Source of the DNA: Geobacter argillaceus | GTDB lineage: Bacteria; Desulfobacterota; Desulfuromonadia; Geobacterales; DSM-12255 | Length of the DNA: 56,981 bases | Assembly (NCBI RefSeq): GCF_007830735.1 | Contig: NZ_VLLN01000024.1 | Span: 1-56,981, forward strand | Direction: 5' to 3' | Shown: in pieces, positions 41,381 through 50,112 of the stretch | How positions within the stretch are numbered: position 1 is the stretch's first letter | Layout of the letters: the number at the start of each line of letters is the position of its first letter | Program-made: the position numbers and the translations under genes | Notes under the pieces: generated by a model | The model's database searches: none | Told to the model about the DNA's origin: nothing | The model's input: the letters and a program-made list of their open reading frames with translations, nothing else

Positions 41381-42970
41381 ATGAAACACTTTTGGCTGAG
41401 AGGCGAGCCCCAGGTCATTGCCACGGCAGCGGCCCTTGGCATAACCCTGCTCCTCACGCTGACACTGGTGATAGTGGTGCTGGTCAACGGCATGGGCTTT
41501 TTCTGGCCGGCCGGCGTGGCCAGGACAGTGCTGAAAGACGGGACGGTTCTTGCCGGGGAGATAACAGCCAGGGAAAAGGGACAACCGCCGCGACTCCAGT
41601 TCAAGATAGGGAACCGCGATCTGTACGGACAGGATTTTCGCTGGGTCGACCGCGCCGAGATCACCAGCCTCAGCTACCCGAGTGACCTGATCGTCCTTGA
41701 ACGAAAGGAGCACGGCAACTTCTACGGTTTTATCAAAACCGTCTCCGTTGATGGAGAACGGGCCGCAGCCGGCGGCGATCCGGCGCAGCGTCTCGACGCA
41801 GCCTGGAAACAGGTTGCCGGAAAATCGAAAACTGCCAGTTCACTCGATAAGCAGGTGTCTGACCTTACTTATCAAGCAGAACGAATTCGTCAACAGATGG
41901 CCAAGCTCTCACATGACGACAGGCAGGGTAACACAGCTACGATAGCAGCATTGAAAGGTCGACTGGACGAAACGCTTGCCAGGATCGATGGGCTTGCGGA
42001 GCAGCAAAACGGAGAAGCGACCGAACTGCGGCGTGCCGCCGTCACAGTTGCCGACGCCGCCGGGACGGGAAAAGAAATTCCTATTGCCGATATTGTCCGA
42101 ATATACCGCCCCAACAGTATGACGGTCTGGGCCAAGACCATGTATTACCTGGAACGGCTGCGCGAACTCCTTTTTGACGAACCGCGCGAGTCCAATACCG
42201 AGGGGGGGCTGTTCCCCGCCATCTTCGGTACGGTTATGATGGTCCTCCTGATGACCCTCTTTTCCCTCCCCTTTGGCGTCATCGCTGCGGTGTATCTCAG
42301 GGAATACGCCCAAGAGGGATTCCTGGTCCGGATGGTCCGTATCGCCGTCAACAACCTGGCCGGCGTCCCCTCCATCGTTTACGGGGTCTTTGGCCTCGGC
42401 TTTTTCGTCTACGGCATCGGGTCCGGCCTGGACCGGCTGTTGTATCCGGAGCGCCTCCCCACACCGACCTTTGGCACCGGCGGCATCCTCTGGTCGAGCC
42501 TCACCCTCGCACTCTTGACCGTTCCGGTCATCATCGTCGCCACCGAGGAATCGCTTGCCGCCATACCCAAGGGTATCCGGGAGGGATCGCTCTCCCTGGG
42601 GGCCACCAAGTTCCAGACCCTGACCCGCCTGCTGCTTCCCATGGCCACGCCCGGGATCATGACCGGCATGGTCCTCTCCATGGCCCGTGCCGCCGGCGAA
42701 GTGGCGCCGCTCATGCTGGTCGGCGTGGTCAAACTGGCACCCAGCCTCCCCATCGATATGCGCTTTCCCTTCTTCCACATGGACCGCAAATTCATGCACC
42801 TCGGCTTCCACATCTATGACGTCGGTTTTCAATCCCCGAACGTGGAAGCTGCCAAGCCAATGGTCTACGTGACGACGCTCCTCCTCCTGGCCATCGTCAT
42901 CGCAGCCTCCAGTTCGGCCATCTACCTGCGGACCATCATGAAAAAACGTTACACAACGAGAACCTTTTAG
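41381..42970 (+). CDS. pstA: Phosphate ABC transporter permease PstA, extended
   Basis: A 529-residue permease (E. coli PstA is about 296). One membrane segment at residues 14-38 is followed by a soluble domain of about 230 residues including a coiled coil (KQVSDLTYQAERIRQQMAKL; LDETLARIDGLAEQQNGEA). The PstA permease core starts near residue 280 and contains the loop ATEESLAAIPKGIREGSLSLGATKFQT. Together with the extended PstC this suggests a paired periplasmic head on the transporter. It is flanked by pstC and pstB with short spacers. Confidence 0.9.
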   Translation: MKHFWLRGEPQVIATAAALGITLLLTLTLVIVVLVNGMGFFWPAGVARTVLKDGTVLAGEITAREKGQPPRLQFKIGNRDLYGQDFRWVDRAEITSLSYPSDLIVLERKEHGNFYGFIKTVSVDGERAAAGGDPAQRLDAAWKQVAGKSKTASSLDKQVSDLTYQAERIRQQMAKLSHDDRQGNTATIAALKGRLDETLARIDGLAEQQNGEATELRRAAVTVADAAGTGKEIPIADIVRIYRPNSMTVWAKTMYYLERLRELLFDEPRESNTEGGLFPAIFGTVMMVLLMTLFSLPFGVIAAVYLREYAQEGFLVRMVRIAVNNLAGVPSIVYGVFGLGFFVYGIGSGLDRLLYPERLPTPTFGTGGILWSSLTLALLTVPVIIVATEESLAAIPKGIREGSLSLGATKFQTLTRLLLPMATPGIMTGMVLSMARAAGEVAPLMLVGVVKLAPSLPIDMRFPFFHMDRKFMHLGFHIYDVGFQSPNVEAAKPMVYVTTLLLLAIVIAASSSAIYLRTIMKKRYTTRTF

Positions 42971-42985
42971 TGGAGAACCGTCATT

Positions 42986-43768
42986 ATGGCGTCCAATGAG
43001 TCACCCCTGCTCGACAGTACCATCCTGAACATCCGTGATCTCAACCTTTACTATGGCCAGGCCCGGGCTCTCAACAGCATCAATCTGGCCATCCCCCGCA
43101 AAAAGGTAACGGCGTTCATCGGCCCGTCGGGCTGCGGCAAGTCGACCCTGCTGCGCTGCCTCAACCGGATGAACGACCTGATCGATACCGTCCGCGTGGC
43201 CGGCAGCATCACCCTCGATGGCGAGGAGATCAACTCGCCCGCCATGGACGTGATCAACCTGCGGCGAAGGGTCGGCATGGTCTTTCAACAATCCAACCCG
43301 TTTCCCAAGTCGATCTACGAAAACGTCATCTTCGGCCTGCGCATAGCCGGCATCAATAACAAGGGAACCCTTGATGAGACCGTGGAGGGGAGCCTGCGGG
43401 GTGCTGCCATCTGGGATGAAGTGAAGGATCGCCTGCACGAATCCGCCCTGGGCCTTTCCGGCGGCCAGGCCCAGCGAATCTGTATCGCCCGGGCCATTGC
43501 CGTAAACCCCGAAGTTATCCTGATGGACGAGCCCTGCTCGGCCCTGGACCCCATCGCAACGGCCAAGATCGAGGAGTTGATCCACGAACTGAAAAAGCTC
43601 TTCACCGTGGTCATCGTAACCCACAATATGCAACAGGCCGCCCGGGTCTCGGACTGTACGGCCTTTCTCTACATGGGTGAGCTGATAGAGTTCAACGAAA
43701 CGCGCAAAATCTTCACCAATCCCGACAACTCCCAGACCGAGGATTACATTACCGGGAGATTCGGCTAA
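42986..43768 (+). CDS. pstB: Phosphate ABC transporter ATPase PstB
   Basis: A 260-residue ABC ATPase. Walker A is GPSGCGKST (46-54), the signature is LSGGQAQR, Walker B is [13 protein letters not shown], and the switch His is in [15 protein letters not shown]. The [20 protein letters not shown] segment is diagnostic of PstB. It powers phosphate import through PstCA and takes part in signalling to PhoR. Length and position (after pstA) are normal. Confidence 0.95.
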   Translation: MASNESPLLDSTILNIRDLNLYYGQARALNSINLAIPRKKVTAFIGPSGCGKSTLLRCLNRMNDLIDTVRVAGSITLDGEEINSPAMDVINLRRRVGMVFQQSNPFPKSIYENVIFGLRIAGINNKGTLDETVEGSLRGAAIWDEVKDRLHESALGLSGGQAQRICIARAIAVNPEVILMDEPCSALDPIATAKIEELIHELKKLFTVVIVTHNMQQAARVSDCTAFLYMGELIEFNETRKIFTNPDNSQTEDYITGRFG

Positions 43769-43784
43769 CAGGACGCAATAAACT

Positions 43785-43907
43785 CAGGTTGCTCAAAAAT
43801 AGTCAGATCGTCGCACCCGCAGCAAGCCCTGCGGAGGCGTAGCAGCGCTACGCCGCACAAAGGAGCTTGTGAGGACGGCGGCGAGATGGCTGTTTTTCAG
43901 CAACCTG
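43785..43907. repeat. Palindromic intergenic repeat inside the pst operon
   Basis: A 123-base element with terminal inverted repeats: CAGGTTGCTCAAAAA (43785-43799) against TTTTTCAGCAACCTG (43893-43907), differing at one base. In its centre is an 8-bp hairpin GGCGTAGC (43836-43843)/GCTACGCC (43847-43854). It fills almost the whole pstB-phoU spacer, ends just before the phoU ribosome site, and carries no gene. From memory, this type of element is dispersed in Geobacter genomes. Confidence 0.75.
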
Positions 43908-43919
43908 CTGGGAGACGCC

Positions 43920-44591
43920 ATGGAAAAGCAGCACCTGATTAAGCAGTTTGACACCGAATTGAACGAGATTCGCGCCAATCTCCTGGAAATGGGGGGAAAG
44001 GTCGAACTCATGATCTACGATGCCCTCAAAGCCTTGGTGGCACGGGACTCGCCGCTGGCCGAGAGGGTCATTGCCTCTGATCACGAAATCAACCGTCTGG
44101 AGATGGAAATAGACGAAAAGTGCCTGGAGGTGCTGGCCCGCCGGCAACCCGCCGCCAGGGACCTGCGCTTTCTTACCCTGGCGCTCAAGATCGTTACCGA
44201 CCTGGAACGGATCGGCGATCAGTGCTGCAATATCGGCAAACGGGTCATGGAGTTGAACGAGGAACCGCCACTGAAGCCGTACATCGACCTGCCAAGGATG
44301 GCCCGCTGGGCCGGCGTCATGGTAAAGGAGGCCTTGGACGCCTTCGTCAGCGGCGACGACGAACTGGCGCTCAAGGTATGCAGGGATGACCAATTCGTCG
44401 ACGATCTGAACGAACAGATCCAGCGTGAACTCCTCACCTTCATGCTGGAAGACGTCAGCACCATTACCCGTGCCATCAAGATCAACTACATCTCAAAGTG
44501 TCTGGAACGGATCGCCGATCACGCCACCAATGTCGCGGAGATGGTCATTTTCATGGTTAAGGGGAAGGATATCCGGCACACGGTCGTTTAG
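43920..44591 (+). CDS. phoU: Phosphate uptake regulator PhoU
   Basis: A 223-residue helical protein with two PhoU domains, each carrying the metal-binding E/DxxxD motif: LEMEIDEKC with LRFLTLALKIVTDLERIGDQCCNIG, and QFVDDLNEQIQ with IKINYISKCLERIADHATNVAEM. It transmits the Pst transport state to PhoR and curbs phosphate uptake. ATG 43920 has GGGAGA six bases upstream and lies 12 bases after the palindromic repeat. Its last four bases overlap the convergent DUF2062 gene. Confidence 0.93.
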   Translation: MEKQHLIKQFDTELNEIRANLLEMGGKVELMIYDALKALVARDSPLAERVIASDHEINRLEMEIDEKCLEVLARRQPAARDLRFLTLALKIVTDLERIGDQCCNIGKRVMELNEEPPLKPYIDLPRMARWAGVMVKEALDAFVSGDDELALKVCRDDQFVDDLNEQIQRELLTFMLEDVSTITRAIKINYISKCLERIADHATNVAEMVIFMVKGKDIRHTVV

Positions 44592-45052
44592 TCCGTGCAG
44601 CCCTCCTGCGCCTGCTCCTGCCGCAGCCGCCACCTGAGGAGCGGCAACAGGGCAACGTAGAGCAGCAGCGCGAGTCCCGGTGCGATTACCAGCCAGCCGG
44701 CTACCGCCCTGACCGTCGCTCCCCCCAGCTGATAGAGGTACTGCGACATCCCGGCCCCTCCTCCCGCCGCGGCGTGGACGGTTGCCGGGGGAAAGAGCCG
44801 TGCACCCAGACGGTAGAATGGAACGAGCAACAGAAGCTGCAAGGGATACGACAGGTAATTGACGATCTGGATGCATGCCTGATTGAGCCGGAATATGAAG
44901 GCAACAAAGACACACAGGAGCGTTGTTCCCCAGAGAACGGGTAAAATGCCGAGAGTAACGCCAAACGCAACGGTGAGCGCCAGCTTGTGAGGGGTAAGCC
45001 CGCTGCTCAACAGTATCAGCAGGGCATTGCGGATTTTTGCATAGATTCGCAT
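44588..45052 (-). CDS. DUF2062 membrane protein
   Basis: A 154-residue membrane protein of the DUF2062 family. Three hydrophobic segments are visible (LTVAFGVTLGILPVLWGTTLLCVFVAF; IVNYLSYPLQLLLLVPFYRLGARLF; LVIAPGLALLLYVALL). The GVTLGILPVLWGTT and NPLSYPLQ-like pattern is the family hallmark. The function is unknown. It converges on phoU with a four-base overlap. Upstream on its own strand is a PHO-box promoter, suggesting phosphate control; DUF2062 proteins elsewhere are sometimes fused to glycosyltransferases, which would fit lipid remodelling. Confidence 0.8.
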   Translation of the reverse strand: MRIYAKIRNALLILLSSGLTPHKLALTVAFGVTLGILPVLWGTTLLCVFVAFIFRLNQACIQIVNYLSYPLQLLLLVPFYRLGARLFPPATVHAAAGGGAGMSQYLYQLGGATVRAVAGWLVIAPGLALLLYVALLPLLRWRLRQEQAQEGCTD

Positions 45053-45091
45053 GACGGATCCGGTGTGTCGAAGATGACATTGAGTACGGCC

Positions 45092-45125
45092 ACTCTATCC
45101 TGCAGTCGTTACAGGCATGCGACAA
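45092..45125 (-). promoter_or_regulatory. PHO-box promoter for the DUF2062 gene
   Basis: Minus-strand reading: TTGTCGC, four bases, CTGTAAC (45125-45108), exactly ten bases, TAGAGT (45097-45092). On the plus strand the same region reads TCGTTAC and ATGCGAC in register, so the divergent gene at 45174 might share it; that side is weaker. Confidence 0.65.
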
Positions 45126-45173
45126 CGGGGTAAAATATGTGCAAACCAGCCTCAATAAGGAGTACGGGACTTG

Positions 45174-45920
45174 ATGCGTAGAAGGACATTGGTGAAATCG
45201 CTGCAAGGCATAACGGTAGCGCTGGCGATCGTGCTGTTCGGCGCCTCGTCGGCCCTCACCACCCAAGGGACAAAAGAAAGCAGATATAAGATCTATTCCC
45301 GCGGGATACGGGTCGGCGAACTGGTCTCGTCAATCTCCCACCACCCGGCTAGCGGCGAAAAAGTTCTGAAGTATGTGTCGACCTGCTCCATTAAGGCACA
45401 TTTCGTTGTCTACTCCTACACCATGGAAAACCGCGAAGAGGCGCTGGTAGGCGAAGGGGGAACCTTTTCGTACCTGAGAACGGAACGGGAGAACGAGTCG
45501 AAACGGCGCGTCGAGGGAAAGCTCGTCAACGGCAAATTCCATCTGCAGGTGCAGGAGAACGGGGTCAACCGGACCGTTGTCGTCGATCGGAACCAGTATG
45601 ACTCCACCACCATGGAGTGCCCGGAAGTTGCCATGAAAAAGGAAGGGGACCACCTGGAACTGCGCCTGCTGGACTTTGAAACCCTGTCGGTGGTGACGAG
45701 GAAATACACATGGATAAAGAGCGAGGAGATCACTGTGGGTGGGAAGACCTTCCATTGCCGGGTCATCGATTTCGAGGATGCCAATAAGAAGTGCCGGCGC
45801 TGGATCAAGCCCGATGAGCCCGGAGTTATCATCACCCGCCAGGACGGACGGGGAAAGAACGGCTCCTATTCGCTCCGGATGATCAATCACTCCGATATCG
45901 TCAATGAACGGACCTCATAA
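45174..45920 (+). CDS. Exported protein of DUF3108/DUF6134 type
   Basis: A 248-residue protein. A signal peptide (residues 8-28, LQGITVALAIVLFGASSALT) is followed by an all-beta domain beginning YKIYSRGIRVGELVSSI, with paired strands and a late segment RRWIKPDEPGVIITRQDG. This resembles DUF3108/DUF6134-type periplasmic proteins of unknown function, possibly lipid carrier-like. ATG 45174 has AAGGAG ten bases upstream. A possible weak PHO box lies upstream, shared with the divergent DUF2062 gene. I am moderately sure of the family. Confidence 0.65.
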   Translation: MRRRTLVKSLQGITVALAIVLFGASSALTTQGTKESRYKIYSRGIRVGELVSSISHHPASGEKVLKYVSTCSIKAHFVVYSYTMENREEALVGEGGTFSYLRTERENESKRRVEGKLVNGKFHLQVQENGVNRTVVVDRNQYDSTTMECPEVAMKKEGDHLELRLLDFETLSVVTRKYTWIKSEEITVGGKTFHCRVIDFEDANKKCRRWIKPDEPGVIITRQDGRGKNGSYSLRMINHSDIVNERTS

Positions 45921-46005
45921 CCGGAGGTCGCCAACAGGCGCACACAATTCTTCCCCATTTGGGACAGGATGAAGTGCTACCGAAGAATAACAGCGGTGGA
46001 AGGGC

Positions 46006-48192
46006 TTGCGCAGATCATTGTCCAGCATTATCCGCTTTCTCCCATGCCTGGTAACGGCCCTGCTTCTGATCCCATCATTGGCCACTGCCCGGCCGTTGAT
46101 GATCACCATTCAGGCCCCGCAGACGCTCCTCGCCCATCCACCTGCCCGACTTGCCGTTGAAGACAGCTGCGGGCTGCTTAAAAAAGCCTTTCCCGAAGCA
46201 ACGATCACCCTCAATGGCACCGAAACGGATGTCAGGATCATTCTATCCGACCCGCAGACGAGAAGACATTTCCCTGCCCGGTCATCCCAAGCGAAGCCGT
46301 ATCCGACACTTCAGACCCCCGACGCATCCTACCGCTGGACAGCAGCCGCATCAACCGGCGGCACAACGCTGCGCCTTGCCGCATCATCCCCTGAAGGCGT
46401 GTCCAACGGGCTTTACGGGCTGTTACAGGAAAAGCTCGGCATCCGGTTCATCCACCCGCGTCAGACGATCTTTCCCAACCACCGAAGCTGGCCGTTACCC
46501 CGGACCTTCACCTTTTCCGGCACCCCACGCTTCGATAAGCGGGGATTTCACATCCATACCTTGCACCCGGTGGAACTTACGGAGCAGTTGCACGACCCCA
46601 CCCGGCCGCTGGCTTTTGAGGAGATCACCGAATATCTGGACTGGCTGGCGCGAAACGGCCAGAACACCTTCCAGTTCTTCCTCCTGCGCGGGGTCGATCG
46701 ATCCACCTGGCCCGCCCACGCCCGGCGGATCGTCGACTACGCCCATAGGCGGGGGGTCCGTTGCGGGGTGGAGGTATCCCTGGCCATGCTCCAGCAGCAG
46801 GCGTTCCAGGCGATCACCCTGCTCAGACCTTATCCCTCCTACCGGCATCAGGTAGACGACACCCTGGCCTGGCTTTTCCGGGCGGAGTGGGACTTTGTCA
46901 CCCTGGAGGCGACCATGGGGGAACATCTCCCCATTCTCGGCAACCTCCTTCCCGGTGTACAGGGGTACCTGGAAGAACAGGTGCAAAAGCGCTACAGGGC
47001 CGGACTCATGTACGCCACCCACGTGATCTGTGCGGATGGAGGGGAAAAGGTACGCCGACCCTCGCGTCCAGAGAGCGGCATCCTCATCCACACGGTCATG
47101 AGCTATTCCGTTTCCGAGCCAAAGGCGCCGGTCTACGGCAATGCCAACCAGCGCTTCATGCTTGAAGCGGCCAAGAACGAAACCCGGCGGCGGGAGACCT
47201 GGTACTGGCCCGAATCATCCTACTGGGTTGGCTTTGACACCTCGGTCCCCCTGCTGCTCCTGACCTATCTGGATGCCCGCTGGGACGACATTGAAACCAT
47301 GGCTAAAATCGGTGTCAGCGGCCATCTGACCTTCACCTCCGGCTGGGAATGGGGGTACTGGCTGACCGACTGGAGCATAGCCCGCTGGTCGTGGCGCCTC
47401 GCCGACAACGGGCAGCCCCGGGAGACCGCTCCCCTTTCCCGGCTCGGCGAACTCTTTCCCGATCCGGTCCTGACTGTTCTCTGGCAGGAGGCCCTCGACC
47501 TGCAGAAAAGTTATCTCAAGGAGCGTGAGTTGCAGCGGTATCTCTCCGCCCTCACCCCGTTTTCCGAGCTCCCCCATCCGCTCGACAAGCCGTTCCAGCC
47601 CGATCCTGCCTTCCATTCCTCCTGGCTGCTGAAGAAGGCCACTCCCGATCAGGCTATGGCCGTTCTCCGCGGTCCGGTCGCCGACCTGGAGGCCTTTGCG
47701 TCCGGCATGGAGCGGATAACCTCGCGGCTCAGCCACAGGATCGGGGTGCTGGAGAAGGAGGGAACGTTAACCGCCGGACTGAATTCCCTGGCCGTCGAAC
47801 TGACCGACGGGCTGCAGGTGAGCTCCCTGCGCGCCCGTCACCGAGCGCTGACGCTACGGGCGCTCCTGGCCGGGCGGGATGAAAGGGGCGTTTTTTCACG
47901 GGATCGAAAGGAGTCGTCACGCATCCTGGCCCGGGCCGGGACAGTCCGTAGCGAGGCACTACGACTTGTCCGCCGCCAGGAGGCGCGCTACCGTTATCCG
48001 GTCGAACTTATTGCACGCCGCAGAGAGAGCCTTACCGCCTATCCCTTCGGCTATCTCTATCCTGCCTCATCTCTTTTTTTCTGGGAACGCGAGGAAAAAC
48101 AGGTAAAAAAGGGCCGCTTCGACCCGCTCTTCATGAACCTGTGGAACTTCCGCCGAACACTGGGGTTGGAGAGCCTCTTCTTCGGGAAGTAA
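46006..48192 (+). CDS. Exported protein with glycoside-hydrolase-like architecture
   Basis: A 728-residue protein with a signal peptide (MRRSLSSIIRFLPCLVTALL, cut near LATA-R). The N-terminal 150 residues resemble the GH20/GH67-type N-terminal domain (SDPQTRRHF; SPEGVSNGLYGLLQEKLGIRFIHP). A barrel-like region follows (FDKRGFHIHT; YLDWLARNGQNTFQFFLL; LTFTSGWEWGYWLTDWS). Such a fold is shared by alpha-glucuronidases and hexosaminidases, but the catalytic residues are not certain. The start is TTG with GGAAGG upstream; no ATG fits the signal peptide better. It may process an extracellular or cell-wall glycan. Its neighbours give little further information. Confidence 0.7.
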   Translation: MRRSLSSIIRFLPCLVTALLLIPSLATARPLMITIQAPQTLLAHPPARLAVEDSCGLLKKAFPEATITLNGTETDVRIILSDPQTRRHFPARSSQAKPYPTLQTPDASYRWTAAASTGGTTLRLAASSPEGVSNGLYGLLQEKLGIRFIHPRQTIFPNHRSWPLPRTFTFSGTPRFDKRGFHIHTLHPVELTEQLHDPTRPLAFEEITEYLDWLARNGQNTFQFFLLRGVDRSTWPAHARRIVDYAHRRGVRCGVEVSLAMLQQQAFQAITLLRPYPSYRHQVDDTLAWLFRAEWDFVTLEATMGEHLPILGNLLPGVQGYLEEQVQKRYRAGLMYATHVICADGGEKVRRPSRPESGILIHTVMSYSVSEPKAPVYGNANQRFMLEAAKNETRRRETWYWPESSYWVGFDTSVPLLLLTYLDARWDDIETMAKIGVSGHLTFTSGWEWGYWLTDWSIARWSWRLADNGQPRETAPLSRLGELFPDPVLTVLWQEALDLQKSYLKERELQRYLSALTPFSELPHPLDKPFQPDPAFHSSWLLKKATPDQAMAVLRGPVADLEAFASGMERITSRLSHRIGVLEKEGTLTAGLNSLAVELTDGLQVSSLRARHRALTLRALLAGRDERGVFSRDRKESSRILARAGTVRSEALRLVRRQEARYRYPVELIARRRESLTAYPFGYLYPASSLFFWEREEKQVKKGRFDPLFMNLWNFRRTLGLESLFFGK

Positions 48193-48233
48193 TTCCCGGC
48201 TGACGAACCGACCCTCCGTTTTTTTGTGGGTCC

Positions 48234-48276
48234 GCATGGAATTTCGATCCACCGGTGACCGGGTCGGAGTCCATGC
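48234..48276. other. Structured element before the metal-uptake operon
   Basis: GCATGGA (48234-48240) pairs with TCCATGC (48270-48276), and within it CGATCC pairs with GGGTCG. It lacks a T-run and lies 60 bases after the preceding stop. It could be a weak terminator or part of a 5' leader; I cannot assign it. Confidence 0.3.
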
Positions 48277-48298
48277 CTTTAATAGGTCCCTAAACAAC

Positions 48299-48326
48299 TT
48301 GACAAATTCCACCCCGTATATATTTT
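48299..48326 (+). promoter_or_regulatory. Sigma70-type promoter of the metal-uptake operon
   Basis: TTGACA (48299-48304) and TATTTT (48321-48326) are 16 bases apart, with TATATT overlapping the latter. It lies just before the first gene of the zinc-type uptake operon. No Zur operator could be identified with confidence. Confidence 0.45.
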
Positions 48327-48332
48327 GTTCAC

Positions 48333-48620
48333 ATGACGATTACGGGGCAGTGGGTCGTGAAACGCCTTTCTTTACTCATTCTATTCATCGTATGCTTTTC
48401 TTTCCTGGCAGAGTCGTTTCACAGCCATGTCGATGGCGCAGACCATCCGGAATGCGCCATCTGCGTTGCGACCCATCAGCGATCATCTAATGTCGACCTG
48501 GCGAAACCCACTTTTCACATCACCACCTATATTGTAGCAACGCTCTATCCACAGCAGACTTCTTGCCCAATCCCCACCGCGCCTTACTCACCCGCCAATA
48601 ACCGGGCTCCTCCGGCCTGA
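48333..48620 (+). CDS. Small exported Cys/His protein of metal-uptake operon
   Basis: A protein of 95 residues (87 if GTG 48357 is the start). A hydrophobic signal segment (LSLLILFIVCFSFLAESF) precedes HSHVDGADHPECAICVATHQR, rich in His and Cys, which looks able to bind metal. The tail is Pro-rich and disordered. Similar small proteins often precede outer-membrane receptors and ZnuA-type binding proteins. It probably helps metal capture in the periplasm; that is inference from motif and neighbours. Confidence 0.6.
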   Translation: MTITGQWVVKRLSLLILFIVCFSFLAESFHSHVDGADHPECAICVATHQRSSNVDLAKPTFHITTYIVATLYPQQTSCPIPTAPYSPANNRAPPA

Positions 48621-48747
48621 ATCCTTTCAAGAACGTTCTGACAGAATCGTTGATGCAGTGATTCCGGTGCCATCCGTTCGCCCGGATGATGCTTGCTGGC
48701 AGTCATTGCCAGCTTTATGCCCATTCTTATTACCATTTGGAGGAGCC

Positions 48748-50100
48748 ATGAACTCTTTACGAACAGTATCGTGTCTTTTTCTCGGCTCGCTATTTTTCTC
48801 GGTTTCTGCGTACGGCGAGGATACGACAAAACGGCTCGACCTGCTTGAAAATGCGCTGAAAGGTCAGGCAGCAACCATTGAAGAACAACAAAAATCCATA
48901 GACGAACTAAAGGAACAGCTGAAGGCGAAAGAGCCTGAGGAGACATCTTCGCTGTCGTCCAAACTGACCGGCCTGTTCGGCGGCTCACTCATGACCAATC
49001 CCTATATTTCGGTGGTGCTCGATGCCAAAGGGTACGCTTCCAACCTGAAAAACAGCCAGCTGAACAACCGGGGCGTACCGGGCTTTACCACCGAGGGACG
49101 AGGCCTGAAAAACGGCTTCAACACCGATGGCGCCGAACTGTTCGTCTTCGCTCCGGTCGATCCGTATTTCGACCTCTACGCAAACATTCCGGTTAACGCG
49201 GATGGTGCCACCCTCGAAGAGGGGTATTTTGTGACCACTGCCCTGCCGGAAGGCTTTCAGGTGAAGGGGGGACGCTTCAAAAGCAACTCCACCCGCCTCA
49301 ACGCCCAGCACCCCCATGCATGGGACTTTGCCGACATAGCTCTCCCTTACAAGGCGTTTCTCGGCGCCGAAGGGGTCGGCGGCGAAAACGGCGTTCAGCT
49401 CACCTGGCTGCCAGCGCTGCCTGTCTATACCCTGTTGGGGATCGAAGTCCTCCAGGGGGATAACCCGCTGCTCTTCGGCAAGGACGACAACTGGGGACCC
49501 CATGCCTTCACCGCCTTTGCCAAGGTCTCGGTCGACACCGGCGATGACTCCACCTTATACGCCGGGCCATCGGTAATCTTTGGCTCCACCCGGAGTGCCG
49601 GGATACGTCCTCCTGATGCCGGAACCGGCAACACCTTCGGCCTGCGCGGTAACAGCGCCCTCTACGGCATGGAGGCGGTCTGGAAATGGAAGTCCGGCCT
49701 GCACGGGGTCAATCTGCAGGGCGAGTATCTCTACCTGGTGCAGAACGGTGACCTGACCGAGAGTGCCGCCACCGGCGCCGCTGTTTCGGTACACCCGCTG
49801 CACCGGCACCAGGACGGCGCCTATATCCAGGCCCTTTACCGCTATGGGCGCTGGCGGATCGGGGCTCGCTATGACCGGCTGGAGCTATTTGCCGACACCT
49901 TTGAACGGGGCGGCGTTCAGGAGAATTTCAGCGGCAAGCCGTGGCGGGCAACCGGCAGCCTGGAGTTCAATCCGACCGAATTCTCCACCATTCGCACTCA
50001 GTTCACCAGCGACCACTCGGGCCGCGACGCCCGGGTGAACAATGAGGGGATTCTCCAGTTCATCTTCACCATCGGCGCTCACCCCGCCCACACCTTTTAG
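48748..50100 (+). CDS. Outer-membrane beta-barrel protein of metal-uptake operon
   Basis: A 450-residue protein. The signal peptide is MNSLRTVSCLFLGSLFFSVS(AYG), followed by a short coiled coil (LDLLENALKGQAATIEEQQKSIDELKEQL), a trimerisation helix of the kind at the start of some porins. The rest is amphipathic beta-strand ending in an aromatic residue (HTF). GGAGGAG precedes the ATG. There is no TonB box or plug, so it is a porin rather than a TonB receptor. It is followed after 12 bases by the ZnuA-like gene and probably lets the metal cross the outer membrane. Confidence 0.8.
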   Translation: MNSLRTVSCLFLGSLFFSVSAYGEDTTKRLDLLENALKGQAATIEEQQKSIDELKEQLKAKEPEETSSLSSKLTGLFGGSLMTNPYISVVLDAKGYASNLKNSQLNNRGVPGFTTEGRGLKNGFNTDGAELFVFAPVDPYFDLYANIPVNADGATLEEGYFVTTALPEGFQVKGGRFKSNSTRLNAQHPHAWDFADIALPYKAFLGAEGVGGENGVQLTWLPALPVYTLLGIEVLQGDNPLLFGKDDNWGPHAFTAFAKVSVDTGDDSTLYAGPSVIFGSTRSAGIRPPDAGTGNTFGLRGNSALYGMEAVWKWKSGLHGVNLQGEYLYLVQNGDLTESAATGAAVSVHPLHRHQDGAYIQALYRYGRWRIGARYDRLELFADTFERGGVQENFSGKPWRATGSLEFNPTEFSTIRTQFTSDHSGRDARVNNEGILQFIFTIGAHPAHTF

Positions 50101-50112
50101 GAGAAACACGCC

